DNA of 39,915 bases from Chryseobacterium oranimense (lineage in GTDB: Bacteria; Bacteroidota; Bacteroidia; Flavobacteriales; Weeksellaceae). A program made the translations under genes and the position numbers. Within the stretch, counting starts at the first letter, position 1. Every line of letters starts with the position of its first letter. Below the pieces are notes generated by a model. That model saw nothing but the letters and a program-made list of their open reading frames with translations. It was not told the origin of the DNA and made no database searches. Location of the stretch: NCBI RefSeq assembly GCF_900129755.1, contig NZ_FQWT01000010.1:1-39915 (forward strand). Direction: 5' to 3'. This document shows positions 29,686 through 37,299 of this stretch, piece after piece.

Positions 29686-29917
29686 ATAAACAGGGGTGTT
29701 CTTTAACATTAAACCATTCAGGGATTCCATCAGCATTTAAAAATCCTCGCTGTGTCGCAACTTCATTTGGGTTTTGTCCGTTTGGGATCCAGGCTATTTC
29801 AAGACCTCTTGGCAGATCGAAAACATGATAGATAAAAAATCGTTTTGCCGGATCTGTTGCGTACTTTTTTAATAATTGGCAGTCTGTTTTTGAGACCGCT
29901 TTACTGCAATTGCACAT
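29654..29917 (-). CDS. Hypothetical 87-aa tail-region protein
   Basis: A small protein with a Cys-rich N-terminus (MCNCSKAVSKTDCQLLKKYA; Cys2, Cys4, Cys13) and a conserved-looking centre (FFIYHVFDLPRGLEIAWIPN, GFLNADGIPEWFNVKEHPC). Its start overlaps the stop of the gene upstream (TAATG). It lies between the neck/joining gene and the tail assembly gene, so it may help tail assembly. I do not recognise the family, and the cysteines do not form a clear zinc knuckle. Confidence 0.55.
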   Translation of the reverse strand: MCNCSKAVSKTDCQLLKKYATDPAKRFFIYHVFDLPRGLEIAWIPNGQNPNEVATQRGFLNADGIPEWFNVKEHPCLYEESSNQNET

Positions 29918-30408
29918 TATAGTCTTCCCGTATTAACAAGTTTATCAAGCCTTGACTTGATTTTGGGTTTGTTGGCGATCTGAACATCAATCATCTGCTT
30001 TTTCGTAATACCAACAATTCTGGATTTTGAGATCACAGAATAAATACCGCGCATATAAACCGGGTCATAATTGGTAGTAAATATTACTTCCTTCAGATTG
30101 ACTCTTGCTTTTATACTTTTGTAAAATTTACCGTCGTATTTCTTATCCCACCAGTGTTTTAAGTCCCATCGCCGGTTATTTAATGGATTGGCACGGCTTT
30201 TATAATCTGCATAGAACAAATTTCCACGGCGGTACTTGGTAGAGTAAGCGGGCATTCGCCCGCCATCATTTGTTTTGCCCCTAAGTAGATTGTCCTGGTT
30301 GATCTTTTCCAGATTTGACTCTTTTAGAGCCTGTTGGACCATCTTTGGCATCATCTTTTTCGCCAGCTGGATCCTCTTCAGAAATGTTTCCGGATTTATC
30401 TTTGCCAT
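29917..30408 (-). CDS. Head-tail or tail-completion-like protein
   Basis: A 163-aa basic protein: MAKINPETFLKRIQLAKKMM, then a GRMPAYSTKYRRGNLFYADY segment and WDLKHWWDKKYDGKFYKSIK, with a C-terminal KSRLDKLVNTGRL. Basic, Tyr/Trp-rich proteins at this site in siphoviruses are often minor tail or connector proteins. The ATG at 30408 is the more likely start; an in-frame ATG at 30441 would add 11 residues. It overlaps the 90-aa gene by 128 nt in another frame. Function by context only. Confidence 0.55.
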   Translation of the reverse strand: MAKINPETFLKRIQLAKKMMPKMVQQALKESNLEKINQDNLLRGKTNDGGRMPAYSTKYRRGNLFYADYKSRANPLNNRRWDLKHWWDKKYDGKFYKSIKARVNLKEVIFTTNYDPVYMRGIYSVISKSRIVGITKKQMIDVQIANKPKIKSRLDKLVNTGRL

Positions 30409-30553
30409 CTTCTGGTGGTTTTGGAGAAATATACTTTTCAATCGTGTTCCGAGTCAATTCCGGAAACCTTTTCTGTATGTAGCGTACCGCCTCTCCCATG
30501 GAAGGAAAAGGCTTTGGTGGTACTATTACATAATTTATAATTTCGTATTTCAT
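30281..30553 (-). CDS. 90-aa protein with charged low-complexity tail, overlapping next gene
   Basis: Starts MKYEIINYVIVPPKPFPSMG right at the stop of the tail-tube gene (TAATG), so translational coupling is likely. The first 45 residues look like a real helical domain (PSMGEAVRYIQKRFPELTRN). The rest is a Lys/Asp/Gly/Pro-rich low-complexity tail (PEDGKDKSGNISEEDPAGE) that shares its DNA with the start of 29917-30408 in another frame. It could be a small tail assembly protein. The low-complexity part could be driven by the overlapping coding sequence. Confidence 0.45.
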   Translation of the reverse strand: MKYEIINYVIVPPKPFPSMGEAVRYIQKRFPELTRNTIEKYISPKPPEDGKDKSGNISEEDPAGEKDDAKDGPTGSKRVKSGKDQPGQST

Positions 30554-31446
30554 TACGCTACTTTTTCAGTTTCCGATTTACCTGCATAATAATCCGTATC
30601 AAGTACATAAACAGGTGATCCCGCCACATCAATTTCAAATGAAATACTATCGTTCGCAGTCAGTGCTGCATGAGTAAATGTGTAATCACCGTTTAGCTCC
30701 GCAACAGCAGTAACAGGCTCTAAATCCCCATTTCTTCTCATACTCCAATTATCCGCCGTTACTAATCCCGAAACAACCGAATCAGCACACATATTGGTAA
30801 CTTTAACTTTCGTTGTGGTAGATGTAGCAGTTAAGGCTGAAAGAATATCAATGCTTACCGCCGTTACCGGATTCAGTTCATCGAAAGCAACATCATCAGC
30901 TTCAAATACAACCGCCTGGCCTTGCCAATATTTCATTGCAGAAGGAGCAAGGTCGATTCTTAATGTAGAACCTCCGCCTTCTGCAGCAGTCTTAACTTTC
31001 TTGATGCCGGTGAATAATCTCGCATCGAAACCTTTAATTTTTCCGTCTTTCATTTGCTGTCCAATTACGGAACCGTCAGCAAATACCAAGAAAATAGAAT
31101 ATCTCTCTGATTTGTCGAGCTTCTGAAGCTGATTCTGGAAACAACTGTTTTTGTAGAAGGTCATATTCCACTTCTTAACACCGTCAGTATTTTTGATACT
31201 CTTCCCGTTCGCCAGATCAGTATACCCAGGATCAACATCAGCATCTTCTGCTGCATCAATTTCTACTGTTCCAATGATCCAATCCTTTTGAATGAAACCA
31301 TCCAAAATTGTCTTAGTAAAAGTTGCCGGGTCGAATCGCACTCTTCTGTCTGCGAAAATAACCCCGGTTACCATTTCCTCGCCGCAAAACATACCCCCTA
31401 ATCTGGCAATAAGTCCGGCTTCATTACATTTTTTGATTGTTAACAT
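30553..31446 (-). CDS. Major tail tube protein
   Basis: A 297-aa protein with the beta-rich sequence expected of a siphovirus tail tube: GVIFADRRVRFDPATFTKTI, IGTVEIDAAEDADVDPGYTD and GVKKWNMTFYKNSCFQNQL. After about residue 200 comes a Thr/Val/Ala-rich segment (ALTATSTTTKVKVTNMCADS) that reads as an added Ig-like domain, as often decorates phage tail tubes. It lies after the connector genes and before the tail assembly genes and tape measure. The tube would be a stack of hexamers around the tape measure. The family name is not certain. Confidence 0.7.
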   Translation of the reverse strand: MLTIKKCNEAGLIARLGGMFCGEEMVTGVIFADRRVRFDPATFTKTILDGFIQKDWIIGTVEIDAAEDADVDPGYTDLANGKSIKNTDGVKKWNMTFYKNSCFQNQLQKLDKSERYSIFLVFADGSVIGQQMKDGKIKGFDARLFTGIKKVKTAAEGGGSTLRIDLAPSAMKYWQGQAVVFEADDVAFDELNPVTAVSIDILSALTATSTTTKVKVTNMCADSVVSGLVTADNWSMRRNGDLEPVTAVAELNGDYTFTHAALTANDSISFEIDVAGSPVYVLDTDYYAGKSETEKVA

Positions 31447-31455
31447 AACTTTATT

Positions 31456-31992
31456 TTAATTTTTAAATTTTAATTCGGGGAAACAGTCTTCTGAAATCGT
31501 TAAATCTATTTCCAGAATCACAGCGTCCCATACATCGCCAATTGTTACAGGTTCGGGTTTACGTTTACCATTAGCGTCTTTACTGTTAAGCTCATCAACA
31601 TCATTCAAGGGAAGTGCAGTATAATTCCAACCACCAGATATTTCAATCCCTTTTGTTTTGTTTATAAGACTTCTGAAACGTAAAAGGATAGGATAAAGCA
31701 AAAACTGATAAGTATCTTCAAACCTTTTCTTATACCTGTCATTTAAACTTCCTTTTGTGATAAAAAAGAACCTGCACCCCTTTAGTACTGTTTGATTTTT
31801 AGAAACTCCTTCACTTACTACATAACCTGTTTGAAGCCAAATTAAAGGATATTTAGAGCTTGAATCATTCAGTTTTTTAGTCAGTTCGACAAGATCTCCT
31901 TCAGTGTACTTAATGATCCATTCTTTACCATTGTATTCAACAGCGAAAGCGCCATTAAGTAGCTGATCTAATAAGACGTGGTGATTAATCAT
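31456..31992 (-). CDS. Tail terminator/head-tail connector-like protein
   Basis: This 178-aa protein has a beta-rich centre (CRFFFITKGSLNDRYKKRFE, about residues 75-94), a helical YQFLLYPILLRFRSLINK and a C-terminal EIDLTISEDCFPELKF strand. Its size and position between the adaptor-like gene and the tail tube fit a tail-terminator protein (gpU-like). It overlaps 31989-32654 by four nt (ATGA-type). Assignment is by position and size; I see no unique motif. Confidence 0.5.
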   Translation of the reverse strand: MINHHVLLDQLLNGAFAVEYNGKEWIIKYTEGDLVELTKKLNDSSSKYPLIWLQTGYVVSEGVSKNQTVLKGCRFFFITKGSLNDRYKKRFEDTYQFLLYPILLRFRSLINKTKGIEISGGWNYTALPLNDVDELNSKDANGKRKPEPVTIGDVWDAVILEIDLTISEDCFPELKFKN

Positions 31993-32654
31993 AATCCCAA
32001 CTCATTTTTAAATTCCCCAAACCTCCTATAATTAGTATCAAGCAAAGGATAGTCTGATTTATTGTCAAACAGGAACTGAACTAAAGATACATTCCCGGAC
32101 TTGCGATTGATACCGTAATAATCCACACCTCCACCTGGTAAATACCAAAATGGGTTTCCTTCTATTGTAAACCCTGAAGGGTGAGACCTGAATCCACCAT
32201 GAAGTTTTTCTATAAACCTATTCCAGACTTTGGTCATTTTGGAGGTCATTGATACGCGGTTCCCCACCTTGTTATCTACTGCAACTTCTCCTATTCCTGT
32301 AGTCTGTGTTTGGTTATCATCATGATAAGTACAATACACGTAATCAGCTAAAAGACTTTCTTTTGTTTCTGGCAGAATTAAGCCTTCCCAATAGTGCTTT
32401 TTACCCTGTATGGTGTAGGTCTTGCCGTTTATTATCTCCAAGTAGTTTCCGGGCGTATTACCATCTATTCCATTGGTGATGTACTGTTTGAAATCTTCCC
32501 ACATTTCAAAGCCAAAAGCAAAAGACAATACATCCCTTTCGCCCTTAATTATCTTAAGGCCCAAAACATTGTCTGTTTTCGCATTGGGATCAGGCTCATT
32601 AATGTTGGCCACAATGTTCGAATCCTGAAAGTATGTATTGTCTATTAAACTCAT
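31989..32654 (-). CDS. Head-tail adaptor-like protein
   Basis: A 221-aa protein at the adaptor position, directly after the capsid cluster. Visible parts are a helical SFAFGFEMWEDFKQYITNG (about residues 45-63), KKHYWEGLILPETKESLLAD, and a KVGNRVSMTSKMTKVWNRF stretch typical of connector helices. It probably plugs the portal after packaging together with 31456-31992. I recognise the type of organisation but not a named family with certainty. Confidence 0.5.
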   Translation of the reverse strand: MSLIDNTYFQDSNIVANINEPDPNAKTDNVLGLKIIKGERDVLSFAFGFEMWEDFKQYITNGIDGNTPGNYLEIINGKTYTIQGKKHYWEGLILPETKESLLADYVYCTYHDDNQTQTTGIGEVAVDNKVGNRVSMTSKMTKVWNRFIEKLHGGFRSHPSGFTIEGNPFWYLPGGGVDYYGINRKSGNVSLVQFLFDNKSDYPLLDTNYRRFGEFKNELGL

Positions 32655-32656
32655 GA

Positions 32657-32896
32657 CTATTTTTTATCTCCTTTTAGAATCTGAGTGTTAGACTCAGAAA
32701 CTTCAATTTCAACTCCTTTAACTTCTTCAGCTAATTTCTTACTGATAAGCTTATCGGCCAGAACCTTATGTTCAACGTATGTAACACCGTCAGACTTAAG
32801 TTTAATTGCCTTATATTCTGACACTTTATCAAAAGATACCTTAGTCCCTTTGATTTCTTTTTCTTCTTTTTCGTCTACTTTAATTTTTGCTGACAT
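32657..32896 (-). CDS. Hypothetical 79-aa head-region protein
   Basis: A very charged small protein: MSAKIKVDEKEEKEIKGTKV at the start and VSESNTQILKGDKK at the end. It is Lys/Glu/Val-rich with strand-like stretches and no membrane segment. It lies two bases upstream of the adaptor gene and 11 nt after the capsid gene, where small decoration or connector proteins often occur. Function unknown; the composition could mark a capsid-surface protein. Confidence 0.5.
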   Translation of the reverse strand: MSAKIKVDEKEEKEIKGTKVSFDKVSEYKAIKLKSDGVTYVEHKVLADKLISKKLAEEVKGVEIEVSESNTQILKGDKK

Positions 32897-32907
32897 AATT
32901 GTAAATT

Positions 32908-34122
32908 TTAAGCTGCTGGTTTAAGCAAAGCTGCTTTAACAGTTGCAAGGTTGATTTTAACTACTGCCGGATATTGTGCTGGCGCTGCGTTGATCACAGA
33001 GAACACTTCCCCTACTGCTGTATACTCATTTCTAATGAATTGATCATCATACTGACCTCTTCTGAATATAAATCCTGTGTGGATCTCTTTGTAAATTGAG
33101 AAATCACCCACTAATGCTTCTCCCTGGTTCATTTTTAATGTCGGGATTACGGTTAATCCAGCGATTTTATTCCCGGAAGCGTCTATATAAGGTTTCAATG
33201 AGAAGTTTCCGTTTTGATCCTGGGTGTAAACTGCTGCATCAATGTCAGCTGGGTTCATAATCGCGAAGTTTGGATTATATCCTAATGACTTGATCTGCTG
33301 CATAACTGCAACGATAGCCAGTCCATTATCTGGATTTGGCAGCGTGTCATCTAAGGATGAAGCAACATAAGCGGTTGCGTTGGCCTCAATTTGATCAACC
33401 AAACCATCCTGCCATGCCGTAAGAACATCAAGTTCAAACATGTCAATAATAGCATCCAGTAAGGCTTGAAAATCCATTACAAATTCCTCACTCCACTCAA
33501 TACGTCCAGCGTATTTTTTTCTCATTGTAGAAGTGTTCTGAAATTTTTTCTGGATCAAAGGCTTAACAGCTCCTTCGGCAACAACTGCAGCCGCTCCTTC
33601 TCCCGGAACCTGCTGTTTTTTGATTACATACTCAGGAACATTGGCTCTTTGAGTATTCCTGATAACATTAAGAATAAAGTTTTCCGGAACTCTGATCAAC
33701 GCAATATCGTTGTCAACTTCAAATGAACCAGTAGGATATGTTAATCCAGATACATTGCTTACTGTACCGTTATTAGTCATGTGCATTGCAGGAACTTTTT
33801 CAACGGTAAAAGAGAAATGTTCTCTTCCTTTGAAAGCCTCTACAATTGCTTCATGATTTTCTTTAATAACCGTATGTAAGAAACCTTTCATTTCAGGCTG
33901 CATCTGAACGCGTACTTTTTCCTCAATGGAATTAACCGTTTCAGCAATGTCTTTAATTTGCTGTTCTGTGGTTTTTTGGCCCTTTAAAATAGGATCTAAA
34001 GCTGCGTCAATTTCTCCTTTCCTAACATCTGCATCATTAGCTTCTTTTGCGGTGTAATATGCCTCCTTTTCCTCCGGTGACATTTCCGCGATCTGTTTTA
34101 GTGTCTTTCTTTCGAATTTCAT
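32908..34122 (-). CDS. HK97-type major capsid protein
   Basis: This 404-aa protein has the HK97 layout. A helical N-terminal part acts like a scaffold domain (about residues 1-90, with AEMSPEEKEAYYTAKEANDA and a coiled coil TTEQQIKDIAETVNSIEEKV). The capsid core follows, with YPTGSFEVDNDIALIRVPEN, VVAEGAVKPLIQKKFQNTS, the WSEEFVMDFQALLDAIIDMF helix and EIHTGFIFRRGQYDDQF near the end. The adjacent prohead protease gene would remove the N-terminal domain during maturation. Cross-linking residues cannot be assigned by eye. Confidence 0.9.
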   Translation of the reverse strand: MKFERKTLKQIAEMSPEEKEAYYTAKEANDADVRKGEIDAALDPILKGQKTTEQQIKDIAETVNSIEEKVRVQMQPEMKGFLHTVIKENHEAIVEAFKGREHFSFTVEKVPAMHMTNNGTVSNVSGLTYPTGSFEVDNDIALIRVPENFILNVIRNTQRANVPEYVIKKQQVPGEGAAAVVAEGAVKPLIQKKFQNTSTMRKKYAGRIEWSEEFVMDFQALLDAIIDMFELDVLTAWQDGLVDQIEANATAYVASSLDDTLPNPDNGLAIVAVMQQIKSLGYNPNFAIMNPADIDAAVYTQDQNGNFSLKPYIDASGNKIAGLTVIPTLKMNQGEALVGDFSIYKEIHTGFIFRRGQYDDQFIRNEYTAVGEVFSVINAAPAQYPAVVKINLATVKAALLKPAA

Positions 34123-34123
34123 T

Positions 34124-34963
34124 TTAAATTAAAAATAAATCGTTAATATTTTTGTTTTGTTCACCATGAGTGGCATCCGCCGGCTCGATATTTATAAGAG
34201 TGGATTTAACCGGCTCTTCGTTTTCTTGTATTCTTCCTGTTGCTGGATTACTCCCAAACATTACAAGGGAACTTTCAAGCACGTTTTTAGCTTGTTTTAC
34301 AACCCAGAAGTAGAATATATCTTCATAGTCTGACTTGTTGGCTATTTGGGGGTAATATGTGTCAAAAATGGTTTTCTCTTTTTCATAGTCTTCGTCATTG
34401 GAATCAATAGCAAGATCAATATCTACATACTGCATTCTTACACTTGCTTCAAACTCAAAGCCTTCATTAAGCCATTTTTTAGCATCTTCATTTACTATTT
34501 TATCTTTACGCACTTTGTAAATTAAACAGTACGTACTACCCTCGTAATTCTTGCCAATAGACTTAAATGGTATTTCCGCAGTCAGCATTTCGACATCATT
34601 TTTCATCGCTATGATCTCAGTTCTGATAAGCGTATGATCCCATACCAGGTAAACTTTACCCTGCTGTTCCTTTACCGTCTTGTCCCAATTACCAGGAATA
34701 TGAAGATCTGAATGGCTATCCAGGATATTTGAGCTATTTACCACGAAATAGTAATAATCATCATCAATTTCAAAAGACTTTGAAGCTTCAGAAAATTTAG
34801 AGATCAACATCTGATTCGTTACTACAGACAATCCCTTCTCACAAGACTTATAGATTTCAGCCTTTTTGGCACTTACTATAATATCCTTATGTTCTTTCAA
34901 TGCTTTAAACAGCTCAGATTTAGAACTGAATTGTTTATTTGGAAACTCCTTTACTACTATCAT
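34124..34963 (-). CDS. HK97-type prohead protease
   Basis: A 279-aa serine protease-like protein. The HK97 prohead-protease fold is supported by a catalytic-site His110 in VYLVWDHT and Ser174 in FEFEASVRMQY, 64 residues apart. The lead-in SNILDSHSDLHIPGNW resembles the motif of this family. The last 80 residues (from about VKQAKNVLESSLVMFG onward) are extra to the protease core and end in a short acidic/Asn-rich tail. It cuts the capsid N-terminal domain inside the prohead. Its ATG overlaps the stop of the 41-aa gene upstream (ATGA). Confidence 0.8.
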   Translation of the reverse strand: MIVVKEFPNKQFSSKSELFKALKEHKDIIVSAKKAEIYKSCEKGLSVVTNQMLISKFSEASKSFEIDDDYYYFVVNSSNILDSHSDLHIPGNWDKTVKEQQGKVYLVWDHTLIRTEIIAMKNDVEMLTAEIPFKSIGKNYEGSTYCLIYKVRKDKIVNEDAKKWLNEGFEFEASVRMQYVDIDLAIDSNDEDYEKEKTIFDTYYPQIANKSDYEDIFYFWVVKQAKNVLESSLVMFGSNPATGRIQENEEPVKSTLINIEPADATHGEQNKNINDLFLI

Positions 34964-35085
34964 TTTTTCACAGCTTTATCATTCGACAAAATCTTTTTCT
35001 TCTTTTCCAGTTCAGCTTTTAATTTCGGAGGCAAATTTTCATCCTCTTTTAATAGCTTATCTATTTTGTTGATCATGTTTTTCAT
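34960..35085 (-). CDS. 41-aa Lys/Leu-rich protein between portal and protease
   Basis: A short gene encodes MKNMINKIDKLLKEDENLPP and continues to residue 41 with KLKAELEKKKKILSNDKAVK. It is a charged, helical peptide with no membrane segment. The ATG lies six bases after the portal stop, and its TGA overlaps the protease ATG, so it fits exactly into the head operon. It could be a small head-assembly helper, but function is unknown. Confidence 0.6.
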   Translation of the reverse strand: MKNMINKIDKLLKEDENLPPKLKAELEKKKKILSNDKAVKK

Positions 35086-35090
35086 AAGAA

Positions 35091-36443
35091 TTATTTTACT
35101 TTATAAAAGCCATTGAATTGGTGTGCAATCAAGAAATCGTCCCATGTTATTTCTGGGTCAATAAGCTTGAATTCTTTATATGCTTTAATTACCTCATTTG
35201 TTGTTTTTGCTCTATCCAATGCAGAAGCGTTTTCTTCAGCACTTTTCCCGGCAATAACACTAGGTAAATGATCATACTTTCCTATCAAGGCATTTCCGTT
35301 ATTGAAGTATTCAGGAGACTTTTGAACCAGGGTATTCAGCCATTTATCTGTTATTGCTTTTACAGGTCCTAAAGTGAACCTAGCTTCTGATACCTGTTTG
35401 TTTTCGTAGGTAGAATCAAAGAAATAGTCTTTAGGAATAGAAAAACGGGTCCTGATATTACTCTTTGCATTGTCTTGCATTTCAATATTCTGAGCCTTTG
35501 CGTTGTTCCTTGATAGATCTAAATGTTTTAAACTTTCATTTGTCACAATGGTGTCTCCGATCTTGCCACGGCCGGCTCCATAAGGCCCTTTGCCTGATAA
35601 CTTAAATTCAGCATCTCTCTTTTGATCACCCTCTAATGGTCTATAACCTCCTGCACTCGTATTCCCATGATCAGGACTCAATACAGAGTTGACAGGACTA
35701 TTGGTCAAATAGCACATTGTGTCTTGTGAATTGATCAAAGTTTGCAAGGATGATATAAGGGGGAATATTCGCGATGTCGGGTTAAAATAATTCTTAGGGT
35801 TATAGCTGCTAATATCAAATCCTTTCTGTGGTAAACGATCATAGAAGTAAGCGAGTTCAAACATTTTAAGTGGTCGCACCTCTCTACCATCTAGTCTTTC
35901 CTTTACGTCCAAATCTTGCAATCCCTTTCCGGTAACTATATAAGGGTTTTTAATGGCAGGCATAGAAAGTCTGTTGAAGTCGATATTATAAAGCTGTGAG
36001 CCAATCTTTAAGTTTCCATTTTTAAAATAGTTGCCGGATTGAATAGATATTCCAGTTGTTAAGGTATTGATCACCATTTCAGTGATAAACTCTGGCAATG
36101 TTTGAAATGGGTTTGGATTATTTAGAAACTCTACGTACTTTGAATTCTCTATTTCATTTCCGTTCTTGTCAATCTCAATAATATTAACCTGGCTGCAGGT
36201 TTCTGCATATAGATCAATACAGTCAGCCAGAAAGAAAACGTTATGGTAATAATATTTAAGATTTTCTACAGGTGTGTAGTAAGCTTTTTTAATTCCAACT
36301 ACGTCAAGAAATTCATCAATTCGACTTGTTCCGTAATTGTAAGCATGTGTACCATCATCAAGTCTTGTGTACGGCAAATAATCACCATCCCAAGCGTGTT
36401 TTATAGTATCAACAACATTACCAATCTTTGTAAAAACGTTCAC
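35091..36443 (-). CDS. Portal protein
   Basis: A 450-aa HK97-type portal. Visible parts are FFLADCIDLYAETCSQVNII (about residues 70-89), FLNNPNPFQTLPEFITEMVI, TTGISIQSGNYFKNGN, LINSQDTMCYLTNSPVNSVL and the C-terminal RFSIPKDYFFDSTYENKQVS region typical of this portal family. It forms the dodecameric ring for DNA entry and terminase docking. The start codon is GTG (36443), 17 nt from the -7 box of late promoter A. The gene order TerL, portal, protease and capsid is conventional, but here two opposite-strand genes separate TerL and portal. Confidence 0.85.
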   Translation of the reverse strand: MNVFTKIGNVVDTIKHAWDGDYLPYTRLDDGTHAYNYGTSRIDEFLDVVGIKKAYYTPVENLKYYYHNVFFLADCIDLYAETCSQVNIIEIDKNGNEIENSKYVEFLNNPNPFQTLPEFITEMVINTLTTGISIQSGNYFKNGNLKIGSQLYNIDFNRLSMPAIKNPYIVTGKGLQDLDVKERLDGREVRPLKMFELAYFYDRLPQKGFDISSYNPKNYFNPTSRIFPLISSLQTLINSQDTMCYLTNSPVNSVLSPDHGNTSAGGYRPLEGDQKRDAEFKLSGKGPYGAGRGKIGDTIVTNESLKHLDLSRNNAKAQNIEMQDNAKSNIRTRFSIPKDYFFDSTYENKQVSEARFTLGPVKAITDKWLNTLVQKSPEYFNNGNALIGKYDHLPSVIAGKSAEENASALDRAKTTNEVIKAYKEFKLIDPEITWDDFLIAHQFNGFYKVK

Positions 36444-36460
36444 TTACTCACTGTTTATAA

Positions 36461-36501
36461 CAAAATTAGTTTATCGGTCTTCTAGTGTTGGCGACTGTAA
36501 A
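36461..36501 (-). promoter_or_regulatory. Late promoter A with 24-nt conserved element
   Basis: On the minus strand the 24-nt element (36501-36478, beginning TTTACAGTCGCCAA) is followed after exactly 9 nt by TAATTTTGTTATA (36468 and down), whose first eight bases match TAnnTTTG. The same arrangement occurs at 21598-21638, with one mismatch in the element. There is no TTG at the -33 distance. It would start transcription near 36455 and express portal through the tail genes. Confidence 0.7.
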
Positions 36502-36542
36502 TTATTTCTTTGAATTTTAATATTGAATGAGTAAATTTACAT

Positions 36543-36926
36543 ATGGAAGAAAATGAATTAAGAATTGGCAATCTGGTCTATGATTATGATGGCAAAGTTA
36601 GTACTGTTACTTCTATTGATCATAGAAGCATCAGGGTTAATAATGAGTCTATTGGTTTTTCTGGTTTATCATTAAACCCAATACCATTAAATTATGAATG
36701 GTTGCTGAAGCTTGGGTTCGAAAAGGACGGTAATGAATTTTCTAAAGATAGATTTATAATAAGGCTTGATCAAAGAAGTTTAATTATACAAGGCTTTGAA
36801 TATGACTATAACGGAATACTATTAGGAACTGAAAATCTATATGTTCACGATTTACAAAACCTTTATTTTGCTGTTAAAAGGGAAGAATTAACTATAAAAA
36901 CTCAAACGGATGAAATCAAAGAATAA
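36543..36926 (+). CDS. Conserved Bacteroidota phage protein (ELRIGN type)
   Basis: A 127-aa protein starting MEENELRIGNLVYDYDGKVS, with SIDHRSIRVNNESIGFSGLS, a PIPLNYEWLLKLGFEKDG middle and a beta-rich end. I recall many Bacteroidota phage and prophage proteins with an N-terminal ELRIGNLV and a P-L-x-x-E-W-L-L-K-x-G-F motif; their role is unknown. It is divergent from the portal gene and shares its 99-nt intergenic region with late promoter A. A possible rightward box at 36532 would put the start site inside the ATG, so its promoter is unclear. Confidence 0.65.
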   Translation: MEENELRIGNLVYDYDGKVSTVTSIDHRSIRVNNESIGFSGLSLNPIPLNYEWLLKLGFEKDGNEFSKDRFIIRLDQRSLIIQGFEYDYNGILLGTENLYVHDLQNLYFAVKREELTIKTQTDEIKE

Positions 36927-36979
36927 AACTAATTTAGATAAGTGTTGTAGTATTGATTTAATTCCCGAAGGTATTACGA

Positions 36980-37285
36980 ATGAAAAAGAAAATTTACTAT
37001 ATGGAAAATAATGGATATTTAGAAGAAAGCGGACCAATAGATGAAAAGACTTTTGATCAGCTAATCGAAAAAAGAAAGATTAAGCAAACTCAGGTAACGA
37101 AGGAAGTACAAGCTATTGAAAATGATTTTAGGGAAAAGTTACAAAACTATGTCAATGTAAATAAAGATATTTCAATTTCTATGTCTTTAAATACACAAAA
37201 AACTTATACTGATTTAAAAAACGGGAAGTCAATCCTTAATAAGATTGACATAATTATTGAGACGGATATAAAATTAGGCTTATAA
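36980..37285 (+). CDS. Hypothetical 101-aa protein
   Basis: A charged protein, MKKKIYYMENNGYLEESGPI at the start and a basic/polar helical body (FDQLIEKRKIKQTQVTKEVQ); the second half is beta-like (DISISMSLNTQKTYTDLKNG). No family is recognised. It follows 36543-36926 by 53 nt on the same strand and ends 14 nt from the convergent large terminase gene. With 36543-36926 it forms a small rightward island inside the packaging and head region, possibly a lysogen-expressed or accessory pair. Confidence 0.55.
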   Translation: MKKKIYYMENNGYLEESGPIDEKTFDQLIEKRKIKQTQVTKEVQAIENDFREKLQNYVNVNKDISISMSLNTQKTYTDLKNGKSILNKIDIIIETDIKLGL

Positions 37286-37299
37286 AAAGGTTTATTGTG

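Noticed and set aside
30275..30589. Overlapping rightward frames of 104 and 68 residues in the tail region
   Set aside because: They are antisense to well-supported tail genes and show only Trp/Phe-rich shadow composition.
16471..36443. A contractile-tail (myovirus) reading of the tail module
   Set aside because: No sheath gene or wedge/baseplate set is visible; one tube protein and a long tape measure fit a non-contractile tail.
36510..36539. A rightward promoter (TTG, 19 nt, TAAATTTA) for gene 36543
   Set aside because: The last base of the -7 box is wrong, and transcription would start inside the start codon.
36910..37011. A 33-codon rightward frame bridging 36543-36926 and 36980-37285
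   Set aside because: It overlaps both neighbours, is short, has no membrane segment or motif, and no independent signal supports it.
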